Source of the DNA: Cavia porcellus
Lineage: Eukaryota; Chordata; Mammalia; Rodentia; Caviidae
Direction: 5' to 3'
Length of the DNA stretch: 64,000 bases
Assembly: GCF_034190915.1 (NCBI RefSeq)
Contig: NW_026947485.1
Location: 133,316,337 to 133,380,336, forward strand
This document shows, piece after piece, positions 12,461 through 23,889 of the stretch (within the stretch, counting starts at the first letter, position 1; each line of letters begins with the position of its first letter). The notes under the pieces were generated by a model. It worked only from the letters and a program-made list of their open reading frames with translations. It searched no databases and had not been told where the DNA came from. The position numbers were made by a program, and so were the translations under genes.

Positions 12461-13079
12461 GCTATATGACTGGTATGTGCTACCAACAATGCCCTGATGG
12501 AACATAAAGTTCTAGCACTGATTATTACAAAATACAAGATATAGAATTAATGTAGGTAAGAAAGCAATGATTTCATAGGATTTAAAATCATATTTACTTG
12601 CCACAACACATGGAGCATATTACATGAAAAACACAATTATAAAGAAATATAGAAAAATAATTGAAATCATACCATACTCCTTCCAAATTCTCCTTAGGGG
12701 TACTGTATGCATATACACAAATATATATGCATGCAGATTATAAAATAGCATGCAGATTATAAAATAAAAAATAAATAAAAGGCTAACATGTTTGTTATGT
12801 CAATAATAGAAATACTAATCTCATATTTTTGATTGCTTCCAAAGTTGCTCCCAAAAGGCTGAAAATAAACAAAAGGAAAATACATGAGAAAAATTTAAAC
12901 AAACACAAATCAGTGATATTGATGTCAGTATCAAACAATTGTGAATACTGGCACATGTTCAAAAATATTTAAATGTTATAATATTCACTTGAATTTTTTT
13001 TATTTTAAAGAGGGTAAAAGTAAACAGATCATAAGGAAACAATTTTAAGAAATGCAGATTTCAAAGCAATACCACTGGA

Positions 13080-14135
13080 GATCTTCACTGTCTATCACAA
13101 TGTCTCTTGTTTTCTTCCAAACAGTTGTCCACATCTTCACACACAGTGAATACATACTGAACATTATAGTACTAAAATAATCAGAACAGGATGGTGAAGG
13201 CATTTTAGGTCTTCAAGACAAGACAATAGGAAAGTCAACAATGGCTGCCATAATGTTTCTCATTCTCTTTGAAATAGCTGTCCACATCTTTACGTATGTT
13301 AAATTAAACATATGACACTATACTAATATCACTCTGAACAGTGAATAATAGTATTGCTAGATTTTATATCATAATGCTACAGAATTAGCACTGGGTATCT
13401 TAGCATCTCTTCTTCTTCAGAGTATCTGTTCATTACATCATGTATTATATAATCTGTTCTTGTAAACTGTTTAGGAATTCTACACATGTGTGAATCTCTA
13501 CATGTATACCTATCCTTTCTGTATTATAGGGAAAAACAGATCAAAACAAGACAATAAAACAAATTCCTAGAAAAACATGAAATGAAAAAGACATATAAAA
13601 CCATAATACTAGGTGATCTACAGTAGTTACTATGCTTTCTCTTGTTATTTTCAATAGAATTGTCTACATCATCAGGCATAATACAATTCAACATAACATC
13701 ACATAGCAATTTTAATAAAAACATAACATCGGAGACATTGTAGGACTTCAAAAGCAGTTAATAATCAAACCAGAATGGTTATCTTATTGCATCTTGTCAT
13801 CTTCAGAGTAGTTGCCTCTACTCTTAGACTTGATACTATCAAGCACCCCAAATTCAAATAAAATCAGTCAAGACAAAACAGTGGTCTAACAAACCAGATT
13901 CAAATTAGATCAGTCATAGTAAGACAATGTAAGCAATACAGGGCTTCATTTTAAGTTAATAGGAAATTAAGGATAGTTATCATAGTATATCCTGCTATTT
14001 TGGAGATATCTGTCTGTGCACTCAACTCTAGTATGAGTACACAAACTGGAACAGAATAAAATCAAACTAAACAAAGTGATAAGACTAACATGGCTTTTAA
14101 ATCCTGATACACTATTAACAATGTCCTCTGCCTTC
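13080..14135 (-). repeat. Degenerate ~150-bp tandem units in the 3' region of copy 1
   Basis: A plus-strand core of the type TCTCTTGTTATCTTCAATAG followed by TTGTCTACATCATC recurs about seven times with spacings of roughly 155, 150, 231, 153, 197 and 136 bp. Each core is preceded by AGTCAACAATGG- or CAAACCAGAATGG-like sequence. The units are strongly diverged but keep the same internal order. Confidence 0.65.
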
Positions 14136-14589
14136 CTTTTTTAGACAATTCCTCCCCCTTCCCTTTCTCAGGGTGATTTGTATATTTTGGGTCCCATTAA
14201 CTCCTTTAGTTTTTAGATTAGGGGGGCAACCTGTTATCTAAGTGGTGCTAAACCTTTTTACCCCTGAGCTTGATCTTGAGCTGTATTCCTTTACCTACTA
14301 AAGCCTCAAGATTTTCCTTCTTTATAGCTGAGTAGTTTTCCACTGCACAAAAGTGTCATGACTTTCCAACCTATCTGCCACTGCTGGACTTGTTGTCCCT
14401 ATTTCTCTCTGGTTCTCTGTCACATAGAGCATCGTTTTCTCATCTTTGACTTTCAGTTTATTAACCTTCTTTCAGGTTGAGTGTATTTCCTATTCAGAGC
14501 ATCTCAATGGACCAAATCTCCTGATCTACTCTGCCTCTGTTTCTTTTTGTTAGTGTATCAAGGTCATCTATATTAGAGATTATAGCCAA

Positions 14590-15720
14590 CCTTCTCTGCC
14601 TCATCTCTGCTATTCTATATTTCTGCTATTATTTGTCCACTTTTCTCCTTCATTCCACTGTCTGCCCCATTTATCGAGGCCTCTCTGCCACTGTTGGTGG
14701 AATCCTGGTATTTAATTTCTATCTCTCTCTAGAATGTCCTTCAGTATTTTTTGTAAGGTTGAATTGGTGGTCACGAACTCCCACAGTTCCTCTTTGTTAT
14801 GGAAACATCTTGTTTCTCCATTAATTTTGAGAGCAAGTTTTTCAGAGGTTGGAGGTTATTTTCTTTCAGGGCTTGGACTACTTCACTCCAAGCTCTTCTT
14901 GATTTGATAGTTTGTATTGAGAACTCTGTCATGATTTTGATAGATTTTCCTTTATAGGTAATCTGTTTCTGTTCTCTGATCACTTTTAATATTCTGTTCT
15001 TGTGGTGAATTTCTGGGATCTTGATTATTATGTCTGGGTGTAGATCTGTTTGGGTTGTAGTTGGCTGGAGTTCTGTATGCCTCATTTATCTGGATATCAT
15101 TTTCTTTTCCTATGCTTAGGAAGTTTTCCTTAATTATTTCTTGGAAAGCCTTTGTAATTCATTTGTGTTTACTCCTGGTTCTTTGCTCATGTTTTTTATT
15201 CTTAAGTTATAGATCCTCTTGTCTTCTAGTCTTTGTATTGTTACTTCTTGGTTCCTTGTTATTTGTAATAGGTCTTTTTTTTTTCACAATCACACATTGC
15301 AAATCTATCTTCAAATTTTGAAAGGCTAACTTTAGTTTCTGTCAAGGCATTTTGCCAGCTTTCAATGGAGTTTTAAATTTCCTGGTAATCTCTTTGGATC
15401 TATTTCATGTACTCTAGATTTTATTTATAATCTTCATCAAAGGTTTCTCTCCTTTTTCTGGGTTACTCCATTCTTCTGTCTATGTCTTCTTGAGAGGGGC
15501 TTAGCATTTTTTATTAATCTTTTTATATCTTCCCTCACTTGAATTAGAATTTCAGTTTTAAGTTCATCTTTGAAGTCACAAAGGTATTTCTTATGGCCTC
15601 TGATGCTGTGGCCGATATTGCATGATTGCTGCCTTGGATCTCTTCTGTATTTATGTCTCCTGGATTTATTTTCTCAGGGTCAGCAGCTGGAGGTTTTTCC
15701 TTATTTCTTTCTCTTGCCAA
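14590..15720 (-). pseudogene. L1 ORF1-like pseudogene (RNA-binding chaperone), copy 1
   Basis: L1 ORF1p is a trimeric coiled-coil nucleic-acid chaperone that coats its own RNA. Here the original start appears changed from ATG to TTG at 15,720, followed by ARERNKEKPP, which aligns with GRESNKKGF in copy 2. The RRM/C-terminal part is readable at 14,771-15,085: DIIIKIPEIHHKNRILK, then QITYKGKSIKIMTEFS, then QTIKSRRAW. The coiled-coil region between is broken by frameshifts. A C-terminal tail with GFHQQWQRGLDKW is recognisable downstream of the usual ORF1p end. The product would be non-functional. Confidence 0.8.
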
Positions 15721-16500
15721 GTTTCTGGTTTCTTTCAGACAGGTGTATGGTGGAAGACTCAGGCCCTCTCTGTATTGCTTAAGGTTTTTCTGAAGCATGC
15801 TGGCTGGGGGCTTACTGCCTTCTCCAGTTTGCTCTTATCTGAGGTGCACCCACAGTCTGTGGGCTGGCCCCTCTTCTCTGAGCCAGCCAACTGGTGAGTG
15901 CCTTCAGCATGTTAGTCTGTGCTGTGCAGACGTCATAGGTTCGGGACAGTTTTGTCCCTGGCTATTGGCTCTTCACCAGGGGCGTGACCCAGTCCAAGCA
16001 AGTCCCACCAGTCCTCTCTGGGCCAGGAGTGGCTGACTGATGCCACTGTAGTTCCGGCTTCAGGCCTGTGCTGCCCAACTCCAATATGTCCTCCAGCCAG
16101 CCACACCTGCTGTGGGACCCAATTTCTAGCACTCACCATGAATTAATGCAGCTCTCCACCTTAGCTCCACTCTACACTGTACCACATCCAGGTCCCTGGA
16201 CTCACCAACTCCAGATTTTGGAGGCCGTGGCTTCTGTGCAGCTGTGAATTGTCCTACTCCACAGGCACGCCCAGCATGGCATGGGACCAGTCCCAGGGAG
16301 TGCGTTTGGTTTCAGCCTTTCATCCATGTTTTTCCTTCCTTTCTTTCTTTTATTTTTTCCTCAGTTTCTTCCTGGGTCCTGAAATTCTCTCTCCTTTCAT
16401 CTGCTCTTCTCCATGGTGTTAAATTCTAGCGTCTGAGTTGTTTTGCTCAGAGAGGCTCTCTACCCTGCTACCTATCAAGCCATCATCATCAGATCTCCTC
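15721..16500 (-). promoter_or_regulatory. L1-type 5' UTR of copy 1
   Basis: GC-richer than its surroundings, and similar in order to the 5' UTRs of copies 2 and 3 (shared CAGTCC-, GTCACTGCAG- and CTCCAC-type blocks). In L1 this region carries an internal RNA polymerase II promoter. That role here is inferred from position. Confidence 0.6.
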
Positions 16501-16847
16501 ATTGGAGCATTCTTTGCAGAAACTTTAAATGGCCTAAATGCTATTGTCTTTTCAAAAGGTATGTGAAAAAATTTGAAACATTTATTTCATTAAAATCTTA
16601 TAGGTTTACCAAATATATTCCAGATAGATATTCATTTCATATATTTCTAGGTTTTCTGTTTTCACAATTCATGATTTCCTTTATTAGACAAGGCATGGCC
16701 CATTCCATATATTAAAATCAGAAACTCACAACAGTATGGTTTATTTTTGGTGTAAACTACAGCAAAATTTATCAACAAGTTAAAAGTCATAATAATATAA
16801 GCATAAAAAGTAAAATGTTGACGTTAAGAAAACAAAATTTTGAGGGC

Positions 16848-16930
16848 CAGAGATTTAGCTCAGCAGTTCAAGCACATGTGGTAAGCACCAGGTCATGAGT
16901 TTGATCCCCCGGTACAGAAACAAAAAATTT
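16848..16930 (+). mobile_element. ID-type tRNA-derived SINE
   Basis: GGGCCAGAGATTTAGCTCAG, AAGCACATGTGGTAAGCACC and GAGTTTGATCCCCCGGTAC form a tRNA-like A-box/B-box body, followed by an A-rich tail. It is more diverged than the copies at 36,946 and 40,466. Confidence 0.8.
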
Positions 16931-16934
16931 ATGT

Positions 16935-17555
16935 AAATCATTGTACTGAAAAGAGAAAGCACTATGTTGGGAAATATGCAGGTATCTAGTTAGGACATGA
17001 GAAACAAAGCATTTGCTAATCTACAAGTTGTGGGTAAACAAATGAACTTTTAAAAACTACATATTCACATGTCTCTATGCATATGTTTACATATATTATA
17101 GTATCAAATTCAAAGTTATTTATATACAGCATATGAGGTCTACACACCCAAAAAATTTCAATCAAAGCCAATGGGAAATCCCAATTAAAAACTATTAAAA
17201 TTTATATTTTAGCAACCTACACCTCCCTGCAGGAAAAAAAAATCAACACTACAGACATACTAACCCTACTTTGAAGTCAAAAATGCATTTCAGTTCACCT
17301 TATTTTATTAAAAAATACTATATATTAGGTTCAAATACAGTGACTTACATAAAAATATATTATGTCAATATTATTTCTATTATATCCTATGAAGCACAAT
17401 TATTTACAAGTGATTAACTGAAAAACAGAGAATACATTCTAGAAAATCTCCCTCTGTGAATGTATTTTCTAGAAAACCCATGAAGAAATGCTGACATCAA
17501 ATTTTTCATTTAAATGTGTATAGGTTTCCATTACATTCAGAATTTTCAGAAGTTT
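16935..17555. other. No recognisable feature; may hold the 3' UTR of the zinc-finger pseudogene
   Basis: AT-rich sequence adjoining the 3' side of the KRAB zinc-finger copy. Part of it could be retroposed 3' UTR, but I find no clear poly(A) tail. Confidence 0.3.
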
Positions 17556-17559
17556 TTCC

Positions 17560-18960
17560 AAATAGGCTTACATGTATAGGGTCACTATCCAGTATGGCTT
17601 CTTGCATGCAGTTGACAAAAATTGTGCTCATCGAATGCTTTCCCTACATTGTCTATATACATAGGGTTCTTCCCCAGTATGAGATCTAGCAATATAAAGT
17701 GAGGACTTACTAACAAATCTTTTCCCACATGGCCCATAGTAATGTGTTTTCTTGTTTGTGTGGTTTTTCATGATTTCGACAAGAATATGTGTAGTAAATG
17801 CCTTCCCACTTTGCTTGCAACATAAGGTTTCTCCCCAGTGTAAGTTCCTTCACAAATTTTGTAACTACTTTTTATAGTGTATGTTTTTACACAATGCTTG
17901 CACACCTAAGGCTTCTCCCCAGTGTAAGTTCCCTCATGTACTTGACCAGATTGGTGTGAAGTAAATGCCTTTCCACAATGCTTGTACACATAGGGTTTCA
18001 CTCTAGTGTGAGTTCTTTTGAGTATGTAATAATAACTGTGTCTGGTGAAAGCTTTCCCACACTGTTTACACACATAAGGTTTCTTCCCTTTGTGAGTACT
18101 TCCATGGCTTTGACACTGAGTGTATCTGCTGAATGATTTCCCACATTGCTTACATATAGGGTTTTGCCCCAGTGTGAATTCATCTGCATCTTTGGTAGCA
18201 ACTGTGCACATGGAATGCTCTTTCCCATTGCTTACATACATAGTGTTTCTACCCCACATGAATCCTTTTCATGAATTTTATAATTTTGAACATTGAAGGT
18301 CTTTCCATATTGCTTGCATACATTATATATGGTGTCTTCCCAGTGTGAATTTTTTCACGAATTTGAAAACCACTGGGTGTACTGAAGGCTTTCACACTAT
18401 TCTGACCAAGAATGGTCTTCTCTCCAGGGTCTTTCATTAAGTTCAGAGTACAATTTCCCATGTTCCTTGTACTGATAGGGTTTCTCCCCATTCTTTGTCT
18501 TTGCGTGCTTCTCAAAGGACTGGAAATCACCGCAAGATTTTCCATGTTCATTACATTTACTTAGCTTGTTGTCAAATCCCAAATATTCATGTGACTTTTC
18601 TCCAGTGTGATGTAAAACGGGCAGATTTAATGATAAGTGACCAATCAGGGACTCTCTACATGCAAAACTTCTGGCTGGCTTTAAAGCAGCTTATTGCATG
18701 TCCACATTAGAATCTGCAGTCCAATCAAATATGTTTCTTCTGGATTGAAAGTTTTCTATTGACAGTATTTTGCTACCTCTTTATTTCTTAGATTTCTTGA
18801 GCAATATTTATATTCTTCTTCAATTTGCTGGTTGTCCCAAGTCGTCCTATAGCATTTTATTCCTAAATGTTTCCCAAATCACATCTCTATAGAGCTTCTG
18901 TGGGGATGGATTCAGTAGTGTTGTAGTACGGGATTGTACACAGAACACAACTAGGATTAG
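17560..18960 (-). pseudogene. Processed KRAB C2H2 zinc-finger pseudogene
   Basis: The family encodes sequence-specific DNA-binding repressors that recruit TRIM28 through KRAB. On the minus strand a KRAB A-box is recognisable from about 18,960 (LLNPSPQKLYRDVIWETFRN at about 18,915-18,856). After a short frameshift comes the next exon's WDNQQIEEEYKYCSRNLRN, directly followed by the linker and an array of about nine or ten degenerate fingers down to about 17,560. The clearest fingers are CKQCGKSFSRYTQCQSHGST and CKQCGKAFTRHSYYYILKRT, with linkers such as THKGKKPYV and YTGEKP. Genes of this family separate KRAB and finger parts by introns; here they are contiguous, so this is a retroposed mRNA copy. 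Stops, frameshifts and lost Cys/His residues (for example YKHCGKAF) make it non-functional. Confidence 0.82.
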
Positions 18961-19082
18961 GACATGGCGTTTATAATATTTTTATAATGGTCACTGGGAG
19001 TTAACACAGGAAAAATGCAGGAAATCTATCCACAACACCAAAGACATAGATTATTTAGTCAAGGGCTTAAACCCCACAGCAC

Positions 19083-19560
19083 ATGTCCCACATGAGTCCA
19101 GATAAAAACCCAGAACTCAGGACAATGCCTCCCACGAGTCCAACTGGAGGTCCAGAGCCCACAAGAAGGACTCACACCAGTCTCTTTTACGGATCCGTGC
19201 TGGGAAGACCCAAAGGTCAGCAGTGGAAGCCAGAAAGTCTATGTCAGCAAGATGAAGGAGCTGTGCTAGTGGGATGAGGGTTCTATGGCTTCTTCTCGGC
19301 TGGAGCTGAGAAGTCACACTCACAACAAAGACCAGGGCTATCCTGAAGGCACCACAGCCGTCCTCAGCAACATGGAGGCCCCGAGCTACTCTGACGACAA
19401 GCACAGTCGGGTATGTGCCAGGAAGCAGCATAACGAGTTCATCCTGGAAACCAAGCAGCACATGTCTTCCCCTCCAGAGCCAGGGAGCAATGGTCAATGT
19501 GAAGACCAGAGTTTCTTGAGGAGAACCAACAGCTCAGACAGCAATTCGTAGGAGAACCCA
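19083..19560 (+). repeat. Second copy of the unclassified repeat found at 300-1,080
   Basis: Homologous to the reverse complement of 300-1,080 over several hundred bases, but with one copy of the unit that is tandemly duplicated there. It is GC-richer than its surroundings. An 88-codon plus-strand frame (19,285-19,551, ending SFLRRTNSSDSNS) overlaps a 126-codon minus frame. Neither has a recognisable domain. Conserved translated patches such as EPGSNGQCEDQS and EPGSDAQSKEQS between the two copies leave open a coding origin. Confidence 0.6.
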
Positions 19561-19564
19561 CAAT

Positions 19565-20195
19565 GCCTCCTTAACACCTCAACCCCTCCACCTATTTATC
19601 CTGGTGACCCTCCTCAGGTGAAGCATCTTTGCTGAATGCATGCTGATGTAATCCAGCTGGTGTTAAGTTCCCAATCCATAACAAGTAGAGCCCATTCTTC
19701 CTTGGTGAAGTTCACAGTTACATCCTCCAGTCTCACTGCCTCCACTGTGTGGTTCAAGAATCTCCCAGAATCCTTCCAATGCAAGTTACAGCCAGTAGAA
19801 GTTACAGAAAAGAGTTATTTATTCAAGTGGGTGGCCTCTCAGCAATGAACTCAAGCTGTGCCATTTGGCACCATGACACCTATTTTATCTATTTCTATAA
19901 CTTGAATAAAACATTCAACTTTAATTTAATAATATTATCTTATTAAAGCACTTAGAAATTAAACTAACTGTTCTCATCTGCAATCTTTGCATTATTTTCA
20001 AACATACTACACAGCGATTTGTAATCCTTGATGATAATTATTTTCCTAATTTATCCCATTTTTCAATACAATAATACAGTCTCTCTCACTGAAATATCAT
20101 AATTCAAGTAATAGTGCCTAGAAAAAACCATCTTTAATTAACCAATTAATATTTAGTGGGCACTCATTTGACATGGTAGTAGGATAAATTTTATA
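19565..20195. other. No recognisable feature
   Basis: AT-rich. A possible extension of the preceding repeat to about 19,660 cannot be excluded. Confidence 0.35.
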
Positions 20196-20204
20196 AATAC
20201 ACAT

Positions 20205-20620
20205 TGTCTTATTTTCTTGTTGCTGAGACAAACTACTCAATCTCCAAAGTTAAAGGAGAAAAGATTTATTTAACTCACAGTTTGTAGAAGTCCATAATTA
20301 GTCCATAATCAGCTTGCTTCAACATAGGGTGGCATAGCAAACAGGCATCACAGGGAGAAACAGTTCATTGTGGGCAGAAACAGCAAACAATCAAGGGACA
20401 AGACAATCTTCCCCCCTTTATATTGAATCCAGGCTACTGGGATTAGTGTGGTACCAACCCAGTCAGTGGACTGATTTAGAGATCACCTATCCTCAGTTCT
20501 AGCACCCTCAATCTTAGCATTGCATCAGGAATCAGCCACACACTCTAAATCAGCCACTTGTTAAAGAGCCCCTCCTATGACTTCATGAGTCTTTAGGGGA
20601 CATCCAAACACAGACACAAC
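20205..20620 (-). mobile_element. ERVL-MaLR solitary LTR
   Basis: Read on the minus strand it begins TGTGTCTGTGTTTGGATGTC and continues with CCCTAAAGACTCATG. It ends with GTGAGTTAAATAAATC, then CTCCTTTAACTTTGGAG, then TTTGTCTCAGCAAC, the signature of MaLR LTRs including the AATAAA signal. ACACAT occurs on both sides (20,199-20,204 and 20,619-20,624), compatible with a short target duplication. There is no internal retroviral sequence, so it is solo. Confidence 0.8.
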
Positions 20621-20639
20621 ACATACCTAGAGTAGTAAC

Positions 20640-20780
20640 ATTTCTAGATTAAGGCAAATCTGGAATTTAAAAATCTGCCTTTTACTTGCTGCTATCTGAT
20701 TCTGGGCAAGTTTATTGATTTCCCATGGACTTGATTTCCTCATTATAAAATAGAATCATAGTAGGAAGTCTAGTTCCTGT
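20640..20780 (+). repeat. Possible MIR SINE fragment
   Basis: CTTGCTGCTATCTGATTCTG, GGGCAAGTTTATTGATTTCC and TTTCCTCATTATAAAATAGA follow MIR consensus order. Old and diverged. Confidence 0.5.
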
Positions 20781-20939
20781 ACACGTAATGCCTAAACTGG
20801 ACTTTTACAATTTTGAGAGAGAGTTGAAATTTTGAAAAAAAAAGAGCCACCAATGATAAATTTCCCATTTTTATTGAGATACATATAATACCCACAGTTA
20901 TCAAAGTCACAAAATATAAGACTAACATATTTTAAAATT

Positions 20940-21600
20940 AGTTGTATTTTACATATCAGCAGGAATAATATATTTCTATCTACAATTATTTCAAAAACAT
21001 AAAATACTTAAGACTAAATTCAGAAATAAGAAAAGAACCATACACTGAAAACCATAAAACATTTGTAAGAAAATTAAAACCCTAAAAATGTTAAATTATA
21101 CTAGTTCGTGGATCAATAATGTTGATTCAGTATTAAAGTAACTATTTTTCCTTAAGTCAATGTATAGATTTTATAACATCTGAATCAAAAATTCTCAGAT
21201 ATTTTTGTATAAATTACCAAAATGCTTATAATATTTATATGAATCTGCAAAGAATTTAAAATAGCCAAATTTGTATCTTAAAAATAACAGTACAATTGAA
21301 GGAGTCCATCTACCTCATTTCAAAACTGTGTATCAAGCTACCATAATCCAGAGAGTGTGAAACTGGGAGAAGTACAGACATATATAAACAAAATAAAATA
21401 GATCTCAGGAAGACACACTGAATCAATTGGTTCTTTTGATAAGGCTGCCAGAGCAATTAAATGGCAAAAGGAAACATTTTTCTACAAAATGGCACTGGAC
21501 AGTTGGGAGAAATCCACATAAATACTGCATGTGAGGATGTCCTCGGTACGCTTATTTAACTCCAAACTTTAAAGTAGTATGCAAATGTGATACAGATGCC
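20940..21600 (+). repeat. Old L1 LINE fragment (3' part of ORF2)
   Basis: Sense-strand order matches the end of L1 ORF2: an ACTGAAAACCATAAAACATT motif, a segment with GTGGATCAATAATG, ATTTATATGAATCTGCAAAG, AAAATAGCCAAA, then ACCTCATTTCAAAACTGTG and TATCAAGCTACCATAATCC. There are many stops. It is a dead, truncated copy. Confidence 0.75.
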
Positions 21601-21609
21601 ATCAAAACC

Positions 21610-23350
21610 ACATATAGCTCATTATTCCCATACACCTAATAATTAAAGAGTAAAAAGACTAGGAAGTGATTCATTTAATAAAGAGCAATGCATATTACAG
21701 ATAGCTATTCAAGATAGAACATTACTTATTATTTTCTTCCTTTAATGTTATATGGGATATATTCTGTTTACTTCCCTTGATTCTTGAATTAATTCAAGTT
21801 ATGCAGGCTCTCAAAGTTACAGCTCCTTGAGTACTCCTGGGGGGGAAAAAAGAAAATCTTAAATACACACTCCAAAAGAGAAATAGCCAGTGTCTATCTG
21901 ACTCTGGATGGGCCTTAAAAGTGGCAAGAACATTCAAGACAATCGTCTTAGCCCAGTTTGCGAAGTACCAAAAATAAACCATAAAATCAGAGATGCTTTG
22001 CTCATGGGGAAAAGCCACGTGACTTATGGGGACATCATTATAGGACTGCTTCAAAATGCAATGTGCATGAGTAAACACAACCATACGGCATATTTGTGCA
22101 TAGGTAGACTTTCATTTAAAAAATAAATGTGGTTTACTGCAGCAGAGTTGGAGAAAGAAGAAAAAGGAAGAACATGGAATCCAGAAAAATTAAAAGGCAC
22201 TTTTGAAGTGTTCAGATTTCACTGATTTTTCTCCTGCATGAAACATTTCCTTCAGGGAGAGATACTGCTCAGCAAGGCCAGTTTATCTAATAAGTGTACA
22301 AATGGATCCTGTACCTTCCTTTCTGTATGATTAATTTGTTTGCCATTTGAAGACTTTCAGTCTGGGATCCATCCAAGGTGTTTTATGTACTGTAATTATC
22401 AGGTACTTCACTGATATACGAGGACCCATAAAAGCAAAGAAGTGAGTGCAGTCCTAGGTTAGCACTACCAGAGCCATGAGTGCCTTCCAGAGAGATGTCT
22501 GCTCTCAAAGTCAGAAAAACATTCCTAGATGTGATAGTCACCAGACTGAGCTCTCTGAAAGGAAAGTCTGGGAAATTTGCCTCAAGTCAGTCCAGAACTG
22601 ACCCTGGGGATTTGTGGCACAGTCAAAAAGAGGCTACGAAATCTCCATCAAATGAGACTTTTCTCTCCAGCTTATCCATTCTTGTTGAGAATTAGTGCTT
22701 ATATTAAAAAGCTGAGGAGTACAACTTCAGAAAAACTGACATGATTTGTATGGAGAGACCTGATTTTCTTGTTTGCATAATGGTATTCATTAAGGCTTCC
22801 CTTCTCTGGAAGTATATGTGTACAATATTATATGTACAGGAACAAAAGCCTGTAATCAAAATTGGAACCTATGGCCTGAACTTTTATCTACCTTGAGAGC
22901 CAACTATTTGAAATATAGACTATCTAGTCATGATGGTTGCTGACTTTGGCACCCAGAGAAAAGTCAAGGAACAACAAGTCCATGTGGGTGTTAACAAATC
23001 TGTGAAAAAGAATATCCCAGTAGGTCACTCATACAGTACACCTCTGGCTTTCCCCATGATCATTTCTACAACTTTAAACTTAGTTCTGTCTATTTAACTG
23101 TCTTGGGACCCTTAATAATTGTATGGGCAAAATATTTGGATAAGAAGAAAGCCTGTTTGAGGCAGGGACACACACTACAGAGAGCAGTGACCCTATCACA
23201 GGTTGGCGTGGGACAGGTATTAAAATATCAAAAACTTCAAAAGCTTCCAGTCTCCTTTACTGCATTTAAGTAATGTCTAACACAAGCAGTGGTAAAGAAA
23301 TATACCAGACACGAGAATTCCTATAAATCTCTTAGAATGTAGCATAGCAT
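21610..23350. other. No recognisable feature
   Basis: About 1.7 kb of sequence without recognised repeats. Short frames such as 22,480-22,695 (+) have no domains. Confidence 0.4.
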
Positions 23351-23359
23351 CATGGTCTT

Positions 23360-23480
23360 GTGCACAGTTAATGAAACACACAGGTGGATCTGAATCCTGA
23401 TAGGAACCACCTGACACCTACCTGTGCCTTCGATTTCAGTTGTCTCCACTGCAAAAAGGGGCTAAGAGAAGCATCTATGT
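23360..23480 (+). repeat. Possible MIR SINE fragment
   Basis: GGTGGATCTGAATCCTGATA, ACCTGTGCCTTCGATTTCAG and CCACTGCAAAAAGGGGC match MIR order (sense). Confidence 0.5.
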
Positions 23481-23729
23481 TGTCAGACAATCATGCTATT
23501 AAATTCACCTAACATAACGTGGCTTAATATATACATGGCTTGGTGCAAGAACTATGTAAATACTCATAAAGATAATTATAGTATATGTATAAACTGAACG
23601 GGTAGGTTAAATAATAATATTACCATAATTTTGTAGAGTGCCTCAGAGCATCCCTGAGAGACAGGCAGCAGGAACACTGCCTTAGCACAGTCTGAACTGA
23701 TCACTCACCTACACTCTGGGCAAATTGCT

Positions 23730-23880
23730 TTCAGCCTTGTAATCTCAGCTCAAGCACCACCTCTCCTAGAAGTCTCCTGTGACCAGTGACCAGATGGACT
23801 AGGCCACTGCTCTCCACAGTTCCTATGTGCTCCAAGCCACGTATACTATGGCACCCTCTGTCCTGTGATGGTGCTCCTGA
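23730..23880 (+). repeat. Possible L2 LINE fragment
   Basis: AATCTCAGCTCAAGCACCAC, CTCCTAGAAGTCTCCTGTGA and CCTATGTGCTCCAAGCCACG follow the 3' end of L2. Confidence 0.5.
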
Positions 23881-23889
23881 TTCCTTCCT

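Larger units (their letters stand above)
12995..16500 (-). mobile_element. ORF2-less L1-derived (HAL1-like) element, copy 1
   Basis: On the minus strand the element begins near 16,500 with GAGGAGATCTGATGATGATGG, an L1-type 5' start, and has a 5' UTR to about 15,721. A degenerate ORF1 runs to about 14,590. An AT-rich 3' region then runs to a TTTATTTTAAAGAGGG-type terminus (as read on the plus strand) near 12,995. No reverse-transcriptase segment occurs. The 3' region shares order and sequence with copies 2 and 3 and contains about seven degenerate units with cores near 13,102, 13,257, 13,407, 13,638, 13,791, 13,988 and 14,124. I could not find a convincing target-site duplication, so both ends are approximate. 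Confidence 0.75.

Noticed and set aside
13080..14135. CRISPR-like spaced repeats
   Set aside because: Units are degenerate and about 150 bp, without identical short repeats and unique spacers; this is a mammalian retroelement 3' region.
12595..16515. Target-site duplication for copy 1 (TGGAGCAT at about 12,611 and 16,503)
   Set aside because: Only 8 bp, not adjacent to the 3' terminus at 12,995; likely chance.
16848..16930. tRNA gene suggested by A-box/B-box-like sequence (also 36,946, 40,466 and 57,150)
   Set aside because: These are ID SINEs: no complete tRNA cloverleaf, and A-rich tails.
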